38,473 nt of DNA from Candidatus Methylobacter titanis (GTDB taxonomy: Bacteria; Pseudomonadota; Gammaproteobacteria; Methylococcales; Methylomonadaceae). Within the stretch, counting starts at the first letter, position 1, and each line of letters starts with the position of its first letter. Positions 22,997 to 31,842 of the stretch are shown in pieces. The stretch lies in contig JAQSDX010000033.1 in assembly GCA_029946125.1 (NCBI GenBank), positions 1 through 38,473 of the forward strand. Reading direction: 5' to 3'. Made by a program: the position numbers and the translations under genes. The notes under the pieces are model-generated. The model saw nothing but the letters and a program-made list of their open reading frames with translations, did not search any database and was not told where the DNA came from.

Positions 22997-24334
22997 AAAC
23001 AAGTCGAATTACTTTCTCCTGCAGGAACGCTTAAAAACATGCGTTATGCTTTTGCCTACGGCGCCGATGCCGTTTATGCAGGATTGCCGCGTTATAGTCT
23101 GCGAGTGCGCAACAATGATTTTCTTGAAGATAATTTGGCCAAGGGCATCAATGAGGCGCACCAACTGGGCAAAAAGTTTTTCCTGGCGACCAATGTGATT
23201 CCGCATAATGCCAAGATTAAAACCTTTGTTAAGGATCTTACTCCGATTATTGCGATGCAGCCGGATGCCCTGATTATGGCCGATCCGGGCTTAATTATGA
23301 TGGCGCGGGAAGCATGGCCGGATATGCCGATACATCTGTCGGTACAAGCCAATACGGTCAATTATGCGTCGGTCAATTTCTGGAAAAGCATGGGCGTTGA
23401 ACGGGTCATTTTGTCCCGCGAATTGTCGCTGGATGAAATCGAAGACATTCGCCAGCGCTGCCCTGATACCGAGCTTGAAGTATTCGTCCACGGTGCGTTA
23501 TGTATCGCTTATTCGGGACGCTGTTTGTTATCCGGGTACTTCAACCATCGCGATCCTAACCAGGGCACTTGCACCAATTCGTGCCGTTGGAAATACGACA
23601 CCCTGCCTGCCGAAGAAAATGCCGAAGGCGATTACCTGCCTGTTGGCGAAGTGCTGTCCATGTCCGACATCAGCAACGCCAGTTGCGGCGGTGCGGAACG
23701 GCACCCGTTGGCCGATAAGGTGTATTTCCTGGAAGAAGAAGGCCGCAAAGGCGAGTTGTTGCCGGTCATGGAAGATGAAAACGGCACCTATATCATGAAT
23801 TCAAAAGACTTACGGGCCATCGAGCATGTGCAGCGTCTGGTCGAAATCGGCATAGACAGCCTTAAGATCGAAGGCCGCACCAAGTCGCATTATTATGTGG
23901 CACGTACTGCACAAACCTATCGTCAGGCGATTGATGATGCGTTGGCGGGGCGTGCATTTCAGCCGGAACTGCTCGGCGTGTTGGAGAACCTCGCCAATCG
24001 CGGCTATACCGACGGTTTTTATCAACGCCACCATACCCATGAGCAGCAAAACTATATCACCGGTTATTCCAAAAGCCATCAGCAGCAATTTTGCGGTGAA
24101 ATCAGAAATTATGATCAGGCAACCGGTCTTGCGACTATTGATGTTAAAAACAAGTTTTCGGTCGGCGATAAACTCGAATTGATACTGCCGACAGGCAATC
24201 AGGATATTATTGTCGAACGCATGGAAGGCATGTTCGGGCAAGTGATGGAAGAAGCGTCGGGCGGCGGCTACGAAGTGAAAATACCGCTGCCGGAAATAGG
24301 CGGTGATAAGGGTCTGCTGGCGCGTTATACTTGA
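22994..24334 (+). CDS. trhP: TrhP/YegQ-type U32 peptidase family tRNA hydroxylation protein
   Basis: Peptidase U32 family member; E. coli TrhP (YegQ) is needed for 5-hydroxyuridine formation at tRNA position 34. From the GTG at 22994 the protein has 446 residues, close to E. coli (453), and begins VKQVELLSPAGTLKNMRYAF, aligning with the known N-terminus. The family core shows ADPGLIMMAREAWP, HLSVQANTVN, the cysteine block VHGALCIAYSGRCLLSGYFNHRDPN and CTNSCRW, and SLKIEGRTKSHYYVARTAQ. An in-frame ATG at 22742 would add 84 residues made of tandem repeats; it lacks a ribosome binding site, whereas AGGA precedes the GTG. A possible promoter (TTGGCT, TAGAAT at 22706) would give a leader containing the repeats. 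Confidence 0.88.
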   Translation: MKQVELLSPAGTLKNMRYAFAYGADAVYAGLPRYSLRVRNNDFLEDNLAKGINEAHQLGKKFFLATNVIPHNAKIKTFVKDLTPIIAMQPDALIMADPGLIMMAREAWPDMPIHLSVQANTVNYASVNFWKSMGVERVILSRELSLDEIEDIRQRCPDTELEVFVHGALCIAYSGRCLLSGYFNHRDPNQGTCTNSCRWKYDTLPAEENAEGDYLPVGEVLSMSDISNASCGGAERHPLADKVYFLEEEGRKGELLPVMEDENGTYIMNSKDLRAIEHVQRLVEIGIDSLKIEGRTKSHYYVARTAQTYRQAIDDALAGRAFQPELLGVLENLANRGYTDGFYQRHHTHEQQNYITGYSKSHQQQFCGEIRNYDQATGLATIDVKNKFSVGDKLELILPTGNQDIIVERMEGMFGQVMEEASGGGYEVKIPLPEIGGDKGLLARYT

Positions 24335-24341
24335 AATAGAC

Positions 24342-24553
24342 AAAGGGTAAAGGGCGAAAGGCTAAAAAAGCCTGCCGCCTACTTTTAGTATTCTGCCCTT
24401 TTAGGTAGCTCGCAATAACTATAATGGAACGTAGGTAAATAGGATAAATATGGATAATTTATGAAAAAATCTTATTTAAATCATAATTATCAGCGTCATC
24501 AGCGTTTTATTTTTTGCGGGTTACCTTTGCCTTTTGCCCTTCGCCTTATTTAT
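24342..24553. repeat. Inverted pair of GGCGAAAGG-type repeats around a 160-bp non-coding stretch
   Basis: AAAGGGTAAAGGGCGAAAGG near 24342 and, in opposite orientation, CCTTTGCCTTTTGCCCTTCG near 24526. The stretch between has no convincing reading frame but holds TATAAT near 24420, a possible promoter for rraA. Similar units occur near 17467 and 19013. Confidence 0.45.
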
Positions 24554-24571
24554 CCTTTTGAGACTTGAATC

Positions 24572-25057
24572 ATGACCTTTACTACCGCCAATCTTTGCGA
24601 TGCCCATTCAGAGGAAGAAAACTTCCAAATTGCCGAGCCGTTGCTCAAATCTTATGGCGGTCAGGCTGGTTTTTGCGGCCAAATCACCACAGTCAAGGTT
24701 TTTGAGGATAACGTCTTGATCAGAACGGTTCTGGAAGAGAAAGTCGAAAACAGGGTGTTGGTTGTTGATGGCGGCGGCTCCCACCGTTGCGCTCTGCTGG
24801 GTGAGGATCTGGCAAGGATCGCCATCGCCAATGGTTGGCAGGGCATTGTCATTCATGGCTGCATCCGCGATTCTGCAAGCATCAAACAACTTCCTATCGG
24901 TATTCTGGCATTGCATACTCATCCGTTAAAAAGCCACAAGAAAGATCATGGCGACCGCGATTTATTGGTTACTTTCGCCGGAATCAATTTCAAGCAAAAT
25001 CATTTTTTATATGCTGATGCCGACGGAATTATCGTCTCAGAAACCCTGTTGGGTTAA
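24572..25057 (+). CDS. rraA: Regulator of ribonuclease E activity A
   Basis: 161-residue RraA-family protein, same length as E. coli RraA. It begins TTANLCDAHSEE and contains the conserved phosphate-loop-like VVDGGGSHRCALLGEDLA, then GIVIHGCIRDSASI and the C-terminal DADGIIVSE. In E. coli a trimeric ring of RraA binds RNase E and the degradosome and inhibits RNA decay. Related aldolase-type members have extra catalytic residues, so function in this species is inferred. It lies 36 bases before ispH on the same strand. Confidence 0.94.
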   Translation: MTFTTANLCDAHSEEENFQIAEPLLKSYGGQAGFCGQITTVKVFEDNVLIRTVLEEKVENRVLVVDGGGSHRCALLGEDLARIAIANGWQGIVIHGCIRDSASIKQLPIGILALHTHPLKSHKKDHGDRDLLVTFAGINFKQNHFLYADADGIIVSETLLG

Positions 25058-25093
25058 AATGACCGCACATTAACCTAGCAAAGAACTCAAGAT

Positions 25094-26041
25094 ATGCAAA
25101 TTATACTCGCTAACCCCCGTGGATTCTGTGCCGGCGTCGACCGGGCTATTGAAATTGTCGACCAAGCCATTGAGGCTTTCGGCGCGCCTATTTATGTCCG
25201 TCATGAAGTTGTTCACAACCGTACGGTTGTCGACGGACTTAAAGAAAAAGGCGCTATTTTCATTGAAGATTTAACCGATGTGCCGGTCGGTTCTTATTTG
25301 ATTTTCAGCGCCCATGGCGTATCCAAGCAAGTACAAAAGGAAGCTAAAGAACGTAATTTAACGGTTTTTGACGCTACCTGTCCCTTGGTCACCAAGGTTC
25401 ATTTACAGGTCGCCAAACATGCCAAAGAGGATCGTGAAGTTATCCTGATCGGTCATGCCGGACACCCGGAAGTTGAAGGTACCATGGGGCAATATGAGCG
25501 CTGTACCGACAAGGGCGGCATTTATCTGGTAGAAACGCCGGACGACGTTAAAAACCTGGTGGTAAAAAACCCGGATGATCTGGCTTATGTAACTCAGACT
25601 ACCTTATCGATGACCGACACCAAGATTATGGTCGACGCCTTAAGAGCGCGCTTTAAAGGCATACAGGAACAGAAAAAAGACGACATCTGTTACGCTACAC
25701 AAAACCGTCAGGATGCGGTTTTCGAACTGGCTAAAACAGCCGATATTATCTTGGTAGTCGGCTCGCCGAACAGCTCCAATTCCAACCGTTTACGTGAAAT
25801 TGCACAACAGTTAGGTAAAAAGTCCTATCTGATCGATACCGCAAAAGATATGCAGCAAAACTGGTTCGACGGCATTGCCGTGGTCGGCGTTACCGCTGGA
25901 GCCTCTGCACCGGAAGTCCTGGTTCAGGAAGTCATCAATCAGTTAAAACAATGGGGCGGACAATCGACTATTGAGATTCAAGGTATAGAAGAAAAAGTGG
26001 TGTTTTCTTTGCCTAGAGAACTAAAAAAACACATCAACTAA
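25094..26041 (+). CDS. ispH: 4-Hydroxy-3-methylbut-2-enyl diphosphate reductase IspH
   Basis: 315-residue last enzyme of the MEP isoprenoid pathway, reducing HMBPP to IPP and DMAPP with a [4Fe-4S] cluster. Cluster cysteines are C12 (NPRGFCAGV), C96 (FDATCPLVT) and C199 ([11 protein letters not shown]). The substrate-side [20 protein letters not shown] and [10 protein letters not shown] motifs are all present, so the enzyme looks intact. Length equals E. coli IspH (316). A good terminator follows. Confidence 0.97.
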   Translation: MQIILANPRGFCAGVDRAIEIVDQAIEAFGAPIYVRHEVVHNRTVVDGLKEKGAIFIEDLTDVPVGSYLIFSAHGVSKQVQKEAKERNLTVFDATCPLVTKVHLQVAKHAKEDREVILIGHAGHPEVEGTMGQYERCTDKGGIYLVETPDDVKNLVVKNPDDLAYVTQTTLSMTDTKIMVDALRARFKGIQEQKKDDICYATQNRQDAVFELAKTADIILVVGSPNSSNSNRLREIAQQLGKKSYLIDTAKDMQQNWFDGIAVVGVTAGASAPEVLVQEVINQLKQWGGQSTIEIQGIEEKVVFSLPRELKKHIN

Positions 26042-26053
26042 CATTCCCTATTA

Positions 26054-26092
26054 CGGGGTGACGGCTTCAGTGATCGCCCCGGCTTTCTTTTT
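26054..26092 (+). terminator. Terminator after ispH
   Basis: CGGGGTGA (26054-26061) pairs with TCGCCCCG (26074-26081), one pair being G-U; CTTTCTTTTT follows. It begins a dozen bases after the ispH stop. Confidence 0.65.
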
Positions 26093-26280
26093 GCATTCGT
26101 GATTCCGGCACTGTGCTCATCCAGCCGTGGGTTGTTATTAAAATAAAGACAAAAACTATTTTTTTTATCTAAAATAGCCCTCGCTGTAAAACCAATCTTA
26201 ACGCTAAGAATGAAAAGTCCTCAAATATCGTATAAAAACTAACTCTTAGTTATTACTAACATGAATTTATTTTCTCAGAG

Positions 26281-26646
26281 ATGATTATGATACTTACTGC
26301 AATGGATCTTGTTGCCCAAGCTAAACAAAATATCGTTGAAATCGATATTGATGCTGCAAAAAATTCCCTGGAAACAAGCCTAATCCTGGATGTCAGGGAG
26401 CCTGCTGAATATGCCGCAGGTCACTTGCCTGGAGCGTTCAACATACCTCGCGGCGTATTGGAATTCAAGATAGGCTCACATCCTGACTTTCAGGATAAAC
26501 AAGACGCCCACATCATCGTTTATTGTCAGTCCGGCGGCCGCTCGGCCTTGGCAACCGAGGTATTAAGCAAAATGGGCTTTAACAATGTCGTCAGCATGGC
26601 TGGGGGATTTAAGGCGTGGACTGACAACGGCAATGAAGTCGTCTAG
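26281..26646 (+). CDS. Single-domain rhodanese
   Basis: 121-residue rhodanese-like sulfurtransferase with LDVREPAEYAAGHLPGAFNIP and the active-site loop YCQSGGRSA (nucleophilic Cys near residue 82), then AGGFKAW. It lacks a signal peptide, so it is cytoplasmic. The first ATG (26281) and a second at 26287 are both usable; the ribosome binding site is weak. It overlaps the start of hslR by one base, so the two are coupled. The sulfur acceptor is not evident. Confidence 0.9.
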   Translation: MIMILTAMDLVAQAKQNIVEIDIDAAKNSLETSLILDVREPAEYAAGHLPGAFNIPRGVLEFKIGSHPDFQDKQDAHIIVYCQSGGRSALATEVLSKMGFNNVVSMAGGFKAWTDNGNEVV

Positions 26647-27038
26647 TGTCTGAGCTGGAAGCTATCCGTCTGGATAAATGGTTATGGACTGCGCGTTTTT
26701 TTAAAACGCGCAAATTGGCCGCTGAGGCTATTGCCGGCGGTAAAGTTCATGTTAATGACCAGCGTAGCAAACCCGGAAAAGAAGTCAAAATCGGCGCAAT
26801 GCTTTCCATCAGTAAAGACAATTATCGCTGGGACATTACGATTATCGCTATTAACGGTCAACGGCGCTCGGCTAAAGAGGCGGTTTTGCTCTATGAGGAA
26901 AGCGCTGAAAGCCTTGCCAAGCGTGAGCAACAAATCATAAAGAACCGTGAACAGCGGGAGTTATTCGACTTTAGCGGCAGGGAGCATAAGCCGAATAAAA
27001 AGGAACGGCGTCTGATTCACCAGTTTAAGCAAGGCTAG
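26646..27038 (+). CDS. hslR: Heat-shock ribosome-associated protein Hsp15
   Basis: 130-residue S4-domain RNA-binding protein. The S4 fold spans about residues 8-66 (IRLDKWLWTARFFKTRKLA, GGKVHVNDQRSKPGKEVKIG), followed by a basic helical tail (NKKERRLIHQFKQ). E. coli Hsp15 binds stalled 50S subunits carrying nascent chain-tRNA. The start is GTG at 26646, sharing one base with the rhodanese stop (TAGTG). Length matches E. coli (133). Confidence 0.92.
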   Translation: MSELEAIRLDKWLWTARFFKTRKLAAEAIAGGKVHVNDQRSKPGKEVKIGAMLSISKDNYRWDITIIAINGQRRSAKEAVLLYEESAESLAKREQQIIKNREQRELFDFSGREHKPNKKERRLIHQFKQG

Positions 27039-27052
27039 GGTTGTCAATATTG

Positions 27053-27385
27053 CTACAAACAAGTAGGCGGCTTAGGCAAGCCAGCCAGTTTGCAGGCGTA
27101 TTTTAAAGGGCCGTCCGGAAATAATTTATGCAAATAACGACTGTTGCCCTTAGCCTCGCCTAATGCCTTGGCAATCGCTTTAGTAAAAACCCGCGCATTG
27201 GGCAAATGTTTAAATTGCTGATAATAGTGCCGAATAAATACAATAATTTCCCAGTGCTCATCACTCAGCTTGATATGGTTTAAGACAGCCAGTTGCAGAG
27301 CTACCCCTTCATTCCAGTCAGCCTGATCCACCAAAAAACCCTGGTCTGTTGTCTTCAGGCGCACATTCTGGTCTATTAAGTCCAT
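27053..27385 (-). CDS. tusE: tRNA 2-thiolation sulfur-relay protein TusE
   Basis: 110-residue DsrC/TusE family protein. EHWEIIVFIRHYYQQF, EAKGNSRYLHKLFPDGP and the C-terminal LPKPPTCL with penultimate C109 are diagnostic; that cysteine takes sulfur from TusD and passes it to MnmA for s2U34. The earlier Arg-linked cysteine of dissimilatory DsrC is absent, as expected for TusE. It overlaps tusB by 10 bases and is the last gene of the minus-strand operon, convergent with hslR. Confidence 0.93.
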   Translation of the reverse strand: MDLIDQNVRLKTTDQGFLVDQADWNEGVALQLAVLNHIKLSDEHWEIIVFIRHYYQQFKHLPNARVFTKAIAKALGEAKGNSRYLHKLFPDGPLKYACKLAGLPKPPTCL

Positions 27386-27666
27386 GACTGAATAATCGGG
27401 TTAGTAACGGTCAATTCAACCAGTTCGGCATATGTTATTGCTTCGATGCCTTTAACTAACTCATCAGCAGTGATTCCACGCACGGCAATGTCGTCTGACA
27501 GCACACAAAGACGATTACTGCTAAGTTGTTTAGTTAACGCATCACTTATGTTGCTATGTTGATATATCCGCAGAACTGCATTTTCGAGAAATACCGCCAC
27601 ATCGCCGGAATCCATACGCTCCAAGACCGCAGTGTCAATCGGCGACTGAAAAATAAGGTGCAGCAC
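27376..27666 (-). CDS. tusB: Sulfur-relay protein TusB (DsrH-like)
   Basis: 96-residue DsrH/TusB family protein with MLHLIFQSP at the start, DVAVFLENAV and LSDDIAVRGI in the middle. In the known TusBCD complex TusD carries the active cysteine and TusB is structural. The start codon is GTG (27664-27666), one base after the SMR gene stop. tusC and tusD, usually immediately upstream, are missing here; an SMR transporter takes that position. Confidence 0.85.
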   Translation of the reverse strand: MLHLIFQSPIDTAVLERMDSGDVAVFLENAVLRIYQHSNISDALTKQLSSNRLCVLSDDIAVRGITADELVKGIEAITYAELVELTVTNPIIQSWT

Positions 27667-27667
27667 G

Positions 27668-27988
27668 TTAAGCGTTGTCCGTTAATTTAAGGCCGATTAT
27701 TCCAGCAACGACCAGGGTGATTGATAATAAGCGATACCAGTCAGAAGATTCTTTAAAAAGGAAAATGCCTAATATTGCCACACCGACTGCGCCCATGCCG
27801 GTCCAAACGGCATAAGCCGTTCCCAGTGGCAACGTTCTAATTGCTATTATCAATAAATAAAAACTACAACCGCCGGAAGCCATCGTTATGAGACTGGGCC
27901 AAAGCTTGGTAAAGCCTTGGTTATATTTAAGACTTAAAGCAAATATTATTTCTGCAAATCCTGCGGAAAATAAAAGAAACCACGCCAC
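27668..27988 (-). CDS. Small multidrug resistance family transporter, Gdx/SugE-like
   Basis: 106-residue SMR protein with four membrane helices. The GTG at 27988 has AGAGG just upstream and yields VAWFLLFSAGFAEII, placing the essential glutamate at position 13; starts farther up would add a non-family N-terminus. LPLGTAYAVWTGMGAVG is the signature of the guanidinium-exporter (Gdx/SugE) branch rather than EmrE. The Trp normally following the glutamate is replaced (AEIIFALSLKY), so substrate is uncertain. No guanidine riboswitch is seen upstream. It is in an apparent operon with tusB and tusE. Confidence 0.85.
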   Translation of the reverse strand: MAWFLLFSAGFAEIIFALSLKYNQGFTKLWPSLITMASGGCSFYLLIIAIRTLPLGTAYAVWTGMGAVGVAILGIFLFKESSDWYRLLSITLVVAGIIGLKLTDNA

Positions 27989-28189
27989 GAATACCTCTTT
28001 CCTTTGTGCCCAAATACTAAATATTCTACAATACACTAAATTTAACGGCATTTTAAAAAATTTAGTTGCTCTCAACGGAACATTAAGCTTTTCTAGTGAT
28101 GCTGCCTTTTTTTCTGATTCCTCATAAGTTTTTGCTAATAAAGAAAATAAAATTATAATTTTCGATGATGGCCTTAAAGAATATTCAAA

Positions 28190-28915
28190 GTGACAATGAG
28201 CGACATATCATCTTTTTCGGTTCAAAATACCAAACAAATAATTCATCATTTAACGCTCTTATTAAAAAGCAGATGTTTGCTAAGTGTTCGTTTTGGGACG
28301 AATAGTGAGTCCTATATCACGACCTTGCTCGAAATCGATGGGGAAAACAATACCGTAATTCTAGACTGCGGATCTAAAGAAGATTTAAATCAACGGCTAC
28401 TTAATGCCGGTAAGGTTGCATTCGATGCGGATTATAACGGTATTAAGGTTTCTTTTGCCGGAGTTGAGCTGAAAGAAATCACCCATAAGGGAGAGATGGC
28501 ATTCAGTATAACTATTCCTAAGTCGCTTTATTGGATGCAGCGTAGAGAGTATTACAGGGTAAAATCGCCGCTTTCAAAACCCAGTTATTGCCAATTAATA
28601 CGAGAAGATAGGGAAACCGTTAATCTTAGATTATACGATATCAGCCTTACCGGTTTTGCAATGCTTAATGTATCGAAAGATATTTCTGAATTAATGAGCT
28701 CCGGTAAAACCATGGCGCAATGTAAACTTATTCTTTCGGACGCGGGTGAGGGTATGATTTCTTTTGAGGTTTGTGCCAAGTACATCATTAACCCTGACAA
28801 ATTACAAAAGATTCAAAAAATAGGCTGTAAGTTCATCAATCTAGCGCGTCCGGTTGAAGATATTATTCAACGTTATATGCAGCAGATTCAACGAGAAAAC
28901 TTACAGAAAGAATGA
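28190..28915 (+). CDS. YcgR-type PilZ domain protein (c-di-GMP responsive)
   Basis: 241 residues with two domains: an N-terminal YcgR-N beta domain (about 10-108) and a C-terminal PilZ domain. The PilZ switch RREYYR (R119 and R123) and the DISLTG motif (D150, S152, G155) are complete, so binding of cyclic di-GMP is expected. E. coli YcgR slows flagellar motors when loaded. No flagellar gene is in the window. The start may be GTG at 28190 or the ATG two codons later; neither has a strong ribosome binding site. Confidence 0.85.
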   Translation: MTMSDISSFSVQNTKQIIHHLTLLLKSRCLLSVRFGTNSESYITTLLEIDGENNTVILDCGSKEDLNQRLLNAGKVAFDADYNGIKVSFAGVELKEITHKGEMAFSITIPKSLYWMQRREYYRVKSPLSKPSYCQLIREDRETVNLRLYDISLTGFAMLNVSKDISELMSSGKTMAQCKLILSDAGEGMISFEVCAKYIINPDKLQKIQKIGCKFINLARPVEDIIQRYMQQIQRENLQKE

Positions 28916-29022
28916 TTGAATGACAGTCATAGTCTTCCTCGATTTTTACCCGAATGACCTCTTCTATTTGAGTTAACCGTCCAGCGTTATATCAATCGGC
29001 TTCAACCAGAAAGCATACAAAA

Positions 29023-30444
29023 ATGAGTGAGCAGCCATTGGCTTTCCTTAACAAGCACATCCTCAGTTCACGTAAAACCATGGTTACAACCTCCACATCG
29101 ACTGCTATACAGCGCAATATCATCACTGTTACCCAGCTTAACCGTGAAACCAGTCAATTGCTTACCGAGCATTTCCTGTCTGTATGGGTTGAGGGTGAGT
29201 TGTCCAACACCGTACAACCTTCATCAGGACATATTTATTTTACGTTGAAGGACGCTAACGCTCAGGTACGCTGCGCGATGTTTCGCACTCAGCAACGCCG
29301 ACTGGGGTTTAAACCGGAAAACGGTAAACAGGTCATCGTCAGGGCGCAAGTCAGTCTATACGAACCCAGAGGCGACTATCAGCTGATCGTCGAGCATATT
29401 GAGGAAGCCGGCGAAGGGGCTTTACGCAGGGCGTTTGATGCATTAAAACTGAAGTTGTCCGAACAAGGCTTGTTTGATGCCGCGCACAAACAAATCTTGC
29501 CTACGCTACCAACAGCAATCGGCGTCATAACCTCTCCATCAGGCGCGGCGATCAGAGACATATTGACTGTGTTACAAAGACGTTTTCCGGCGATACCGGT
29601 GATTATTTATCCGGTTGCGGTGCAGGGCGATAACGCCAAACATGAAATTGCCAAGGCGATAACCACCGCCAATCGGTTTAAGCAATGCGACGTTATCATT
29701 CTCGGACGGGGCGGCGGGTCATTGGAAGATCTTTGGGCGTTCAATGAGGAGTTGGTCGCCAGAGCCATTTTTGCCAGCGAAATTCCGATCATTTCAGCGG
29801 TCGGGCACGAAACCGATTTTACCATTGCCGACTTTGTCGCCGACCTGCGTGCGGCAACACCCTCGGCGGCCGCAGAATACGCCAGTCCCGATCAACAGCA
29901 ATGGTTGTCCCGATTCCACTACCTGGAATCGCAGCTGCAACAGCAATTGCAACGCAAGCTGAACCAAAAACAGCAGACCTTGGACTGGCTAATAAAGCGT
30001 CTGCAACGGCAACATCCCGGTCAGAAACTGGCAGGAAACGCGCGGCGCATGGATGAACTTGAAGCCAGACTTAAGCTAGCCATGCACACCAGACTTCGGC
30101 ATATGGCCGGTAGTGTTGATGCGAGAATCGCCCAATTATGGCAACATAATCCCGCGATAACCATCAACAGCCACAAACAACGGCAGGCCTATTTGAGTCA
30201 ACGCCTGATTGGCGCAACCAGACATCAATTGGAGCAGTTTAATCAGCGCTTATTCAATGCCAGTCAGACCTTGCATGCGGTCAGTCCGTTGGCAACATTA
30301 AACCGGGGTTATGCGATGGTAATAAATCCGTCTACCGGGGTAATCATCCGCTCTACTGAACAACTTAAGCCAGGCGATATGGTTCAAACCCGCCTCGCGC
30401 ATGGCCGGTTCACCAGCGAGATTAAAGTTATTGATCGGGATTAG
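29023..30444 (+). CDS. xseA: Exodeoxyribonuclease VII large subunit
   Basis: 473-residue large subunit of exonuclease VII, which degrades single-stranded DNA from both ends. Order: N-terminal OB fold (about 35-130, VWVEGELSNTVQPSSGHIYFTLKD), catalytic domain (GVITSPSGAAIRDIL, VIILGRGGGSLEDLWAFNEE, SAVGHETDFTIADFVADLRA), long coiled-coil region rich in Gln, and a C-terminal segment (LNRGYAMV). Residues 1-30 precede the conserved core and may be partly untranslated; M20 is an alternative start. xseB is not adjacent. The 3' end overlaps convergent thpR by 17 bases. Confidence 0.96.
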   Translation: MSEQPLAFLNKHILSSRKTMVTTSTSTAIQRNIITVTQLNRETSQLLTEHFLSVWVEGELSNTVQPSSGHIYFTLKDANAQVRCAMFRTQQRRLGFKPENGKQVIVRAQVSLYEPRGDYQLIVEHIEEAGEGALRRAFDALKLKLSEQGLFDAAHKQILPTLPTAIGVITSPSGAAIRDILTVLQRRFPAIPVIIYPVAVQGDNAKHEIAKAITTANRFKQCDVIILGRGGGSLEDLWAFNEELVARAIFASEIPIISAVGHETDFTIADFVADLRAATPSAAAEYASPDQQQWLSRFHYLESQLQQQLQRKLNQKQQTLDWLIKRLQRQHPGQKLAGNARRMDELEARLKLAMHTRLRHMAGSVDARIAQLWQHNPAITINSHKQRQAYLSQRLIGATRHQLEQFNQRLFNASQTLHAVSPLATLNRGYAMVINPSTGVIIRSTEQLKPGDMVQTRLAHGRFTSEIKVIDRD

Positions 30445-30973
30445 CAGTGGGTTTGATAAAAGGCCATTGCTGTATCACCTGATAACGGATGCCGTCCGGT
30501 TCGCTACAGGATTCAATCAGGCAAAACGCCTCGGCGCGCCAGACTATCGGCTCAATCTTCACGTCCGGCAAATAGCGGGCATGCCGGGCCAGGGTAATAT
30601 GCGGGGTATAAGGCCGGGTATCCGTTTGCAAACCGCAGTTTGCTGCCGTTGCCGCCAACGCGGCTGCCAATAACACCGCAGCTTCCGGCGCAGGTTGCAG
30701 GCAGGTCAGACATAAAATCTTTGGCTTACTCCAGTAACTTAAGCTGTCGAAGGTCAACGAAAAAGGCTGGGCGGTAATGCCGGCGACGGACTGTTTAATC
30801 AATAATTCAGCATCTTTGTCAACGTGCCCCAGAAACACCAAAGTCACATGGAGGTTGTGCGGTTGCACCCATTTGAATTCTTTAGCCGGAATGGATCGAC
30901 CCAGGCGTGTCAAGGTTTGCCGGGTTTCATCGTCAGGCCATAAGGCGAAAAACAATCTTGAAGTATTGTCCAT
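30428..30973 (-). CDS. thpR: RNA 2',3'-cyclic phosphodiesterase ThpR
   Basis: 181-residue 2H phosphoesterase. Two HxT motifs, HVTL at residues 42-45 and HITL near 127, form the active site. LFFALWPDDETR near the N-terminus and FLGHV are family marks. I start at the ATG at 30973, which has GGAG upstream and matches the family N-terminus; the frame stays open 26 codons above. E. coli ThpR hydrolyses 2',3'-cyclic phosphates and reversibly makes 2'-5' RNA links in vitro; its cellular role is unclear. It is last of the QOR-sseA-thpR unit. Confidence 0.9.
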   Translation of the reverse strand: MDNTSRLFFALWPDDETRQTLTRLGRSIPAKEFKWVQPHNLHVTLVFLGHVDKDAELLIKQSVAGITAQPFSLTFDSLSYWSKPKILCLTCLQPAPEAAVLLAAALAATAANCGLQTDTRPYTPHITLARHARYLPDVKIEPIVWRAEAFCLIESCSEPDGIRYQVIQQWPFIKPTANPDQ

Positions 30974-30992
30974 GGTTTTAAACTCCGAAAAA

Positions 30993-31838
30993 TCAGCCTT
31001 TCGCAACCACCCGATTTTTATTCCTGATCCATTCGCTCCACGATCCCGCATAAAGCTTGGAACCGGTTAATCCGGCATGTTCCATCGCCAGTAAATTATG
31101 GCAGGCGGTGACGCCGGAGCCGCAATAATGTACGACTTGCTCGGGTGCGGTAGCGCCGATAAGCTGTTTAAACTGATCGCGTAATTGTTCTGTCGATAAA
31201 AACAAGCCGTTGCTGTCCAGGTTCAATTGAAACGCCCGGTTTAATGCATAGGGAATATGGCCTGCGACCAGGTCGATGGGTTCTTGTTCGCCGCGATAGC
31301 GTTCGGGCGTCCTGGCATCGATCAGGCAAATGGATTTTTTAGCCAGACTGTTTTGTACCTGTAGTGTATTCAGCCAAGCTGCATCGTTTAGATACGGCCT
31401 GAATGTTGCGGGCTTGATTGCGGGCGAGGTTGTGGTGATGGGCAGACCTTGTTTTTGCCAGTGCTTGATGCCGCCATCCAATACCGCAACTTTATCATGG
31501 CCCATGCAACGCAATAACCACCAGAGACGGCCTGCAAAAGCGCCGCCTGCATCGTCATAAATAACAACCTGGGCGTTATTGTCGATACCCCAGTCGCCCA
31601 GTTTTTTTGCCAATAAGGTAAAGTCTGGCAAAGGGTGGCGGCCGGTAAAGTCGGTAATCGCAGAGGACAGGTCTTTATCCAGGTGGGCGTAGCGGGCGTT
31701 GGGGATGTGCCCGTGTCGATAGGTTTTGGCGCCGGCCTCGGTATCGGCCAATGAAAACCGGCAGTCAACGATTACCCAGTTGGGATGGTTGAGTTGTTGA
31801 TGGAGTGTTTCTGTAGAAATGAGGGTAGTGTAGGTCAT
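30993..31838 (-). CDS. sseA: Two-domain sulfurtransferase, 3-mercaptopyruvate type (SseA)
   Basis: 281 residues in two rhodanese domains. The N-terminal inactive domain has VDCRFSLADTEAG, YRHGHIPNARYAHLDKDLS and VVIYDDAGGAFAGRLWWLL. The C-terminal domain holds the catalytic loop HYCGSGVTACHN, whose CGSGVTA sequence is that of mercaptopyruvate sulfurtransferase rather than of thiosulfate enzymes. Cytoplasmic. It begins four bases after the quinone reductase stop, indicating an operon. Confidence 0.92.
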   Translation of the reverse strand: MTYTTLISTETLHQQLNHPNWVIVDCRFSLADTEAGAKTYRHGHIPNARYAHLDKDLSSAITDFTGRHPLPDFTLLAKKLGDWGIDNNAQVVIYDDAGGAFAGRLWWLLRCMGHDKVAVLDGGIKHWQKQGLPITTTSPAIKPATFRPYLNDAAWLNTLQVQNSLAKKSICLIDARTPERYRGEQEPIDLVAGHIPYALNRAFQLNLDSNGLFLSTEQLRDQFKQLIGATAPEQVVHYCGSGVTACHNLLAMEHAGLTGSKLYAGSWSEWIRNKNRVVAKG

Positions 31839-31842
31839 AGTT

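Noticed and set aside
22786-23040. 84-codon open frame on the minus strand across the 63-bp repeats
   Set aside because: It is open only because the repeat unit has no stop in that frame; there is no ribosome binding site and it runs antisense into the trhP core.
27989-28189. Guanidine riboswitch before the Gdx-like SMR gene
   Set aside because: I looked for ACGG-type loops or a ykkC-like fold and saw none; the region is AT-rich.
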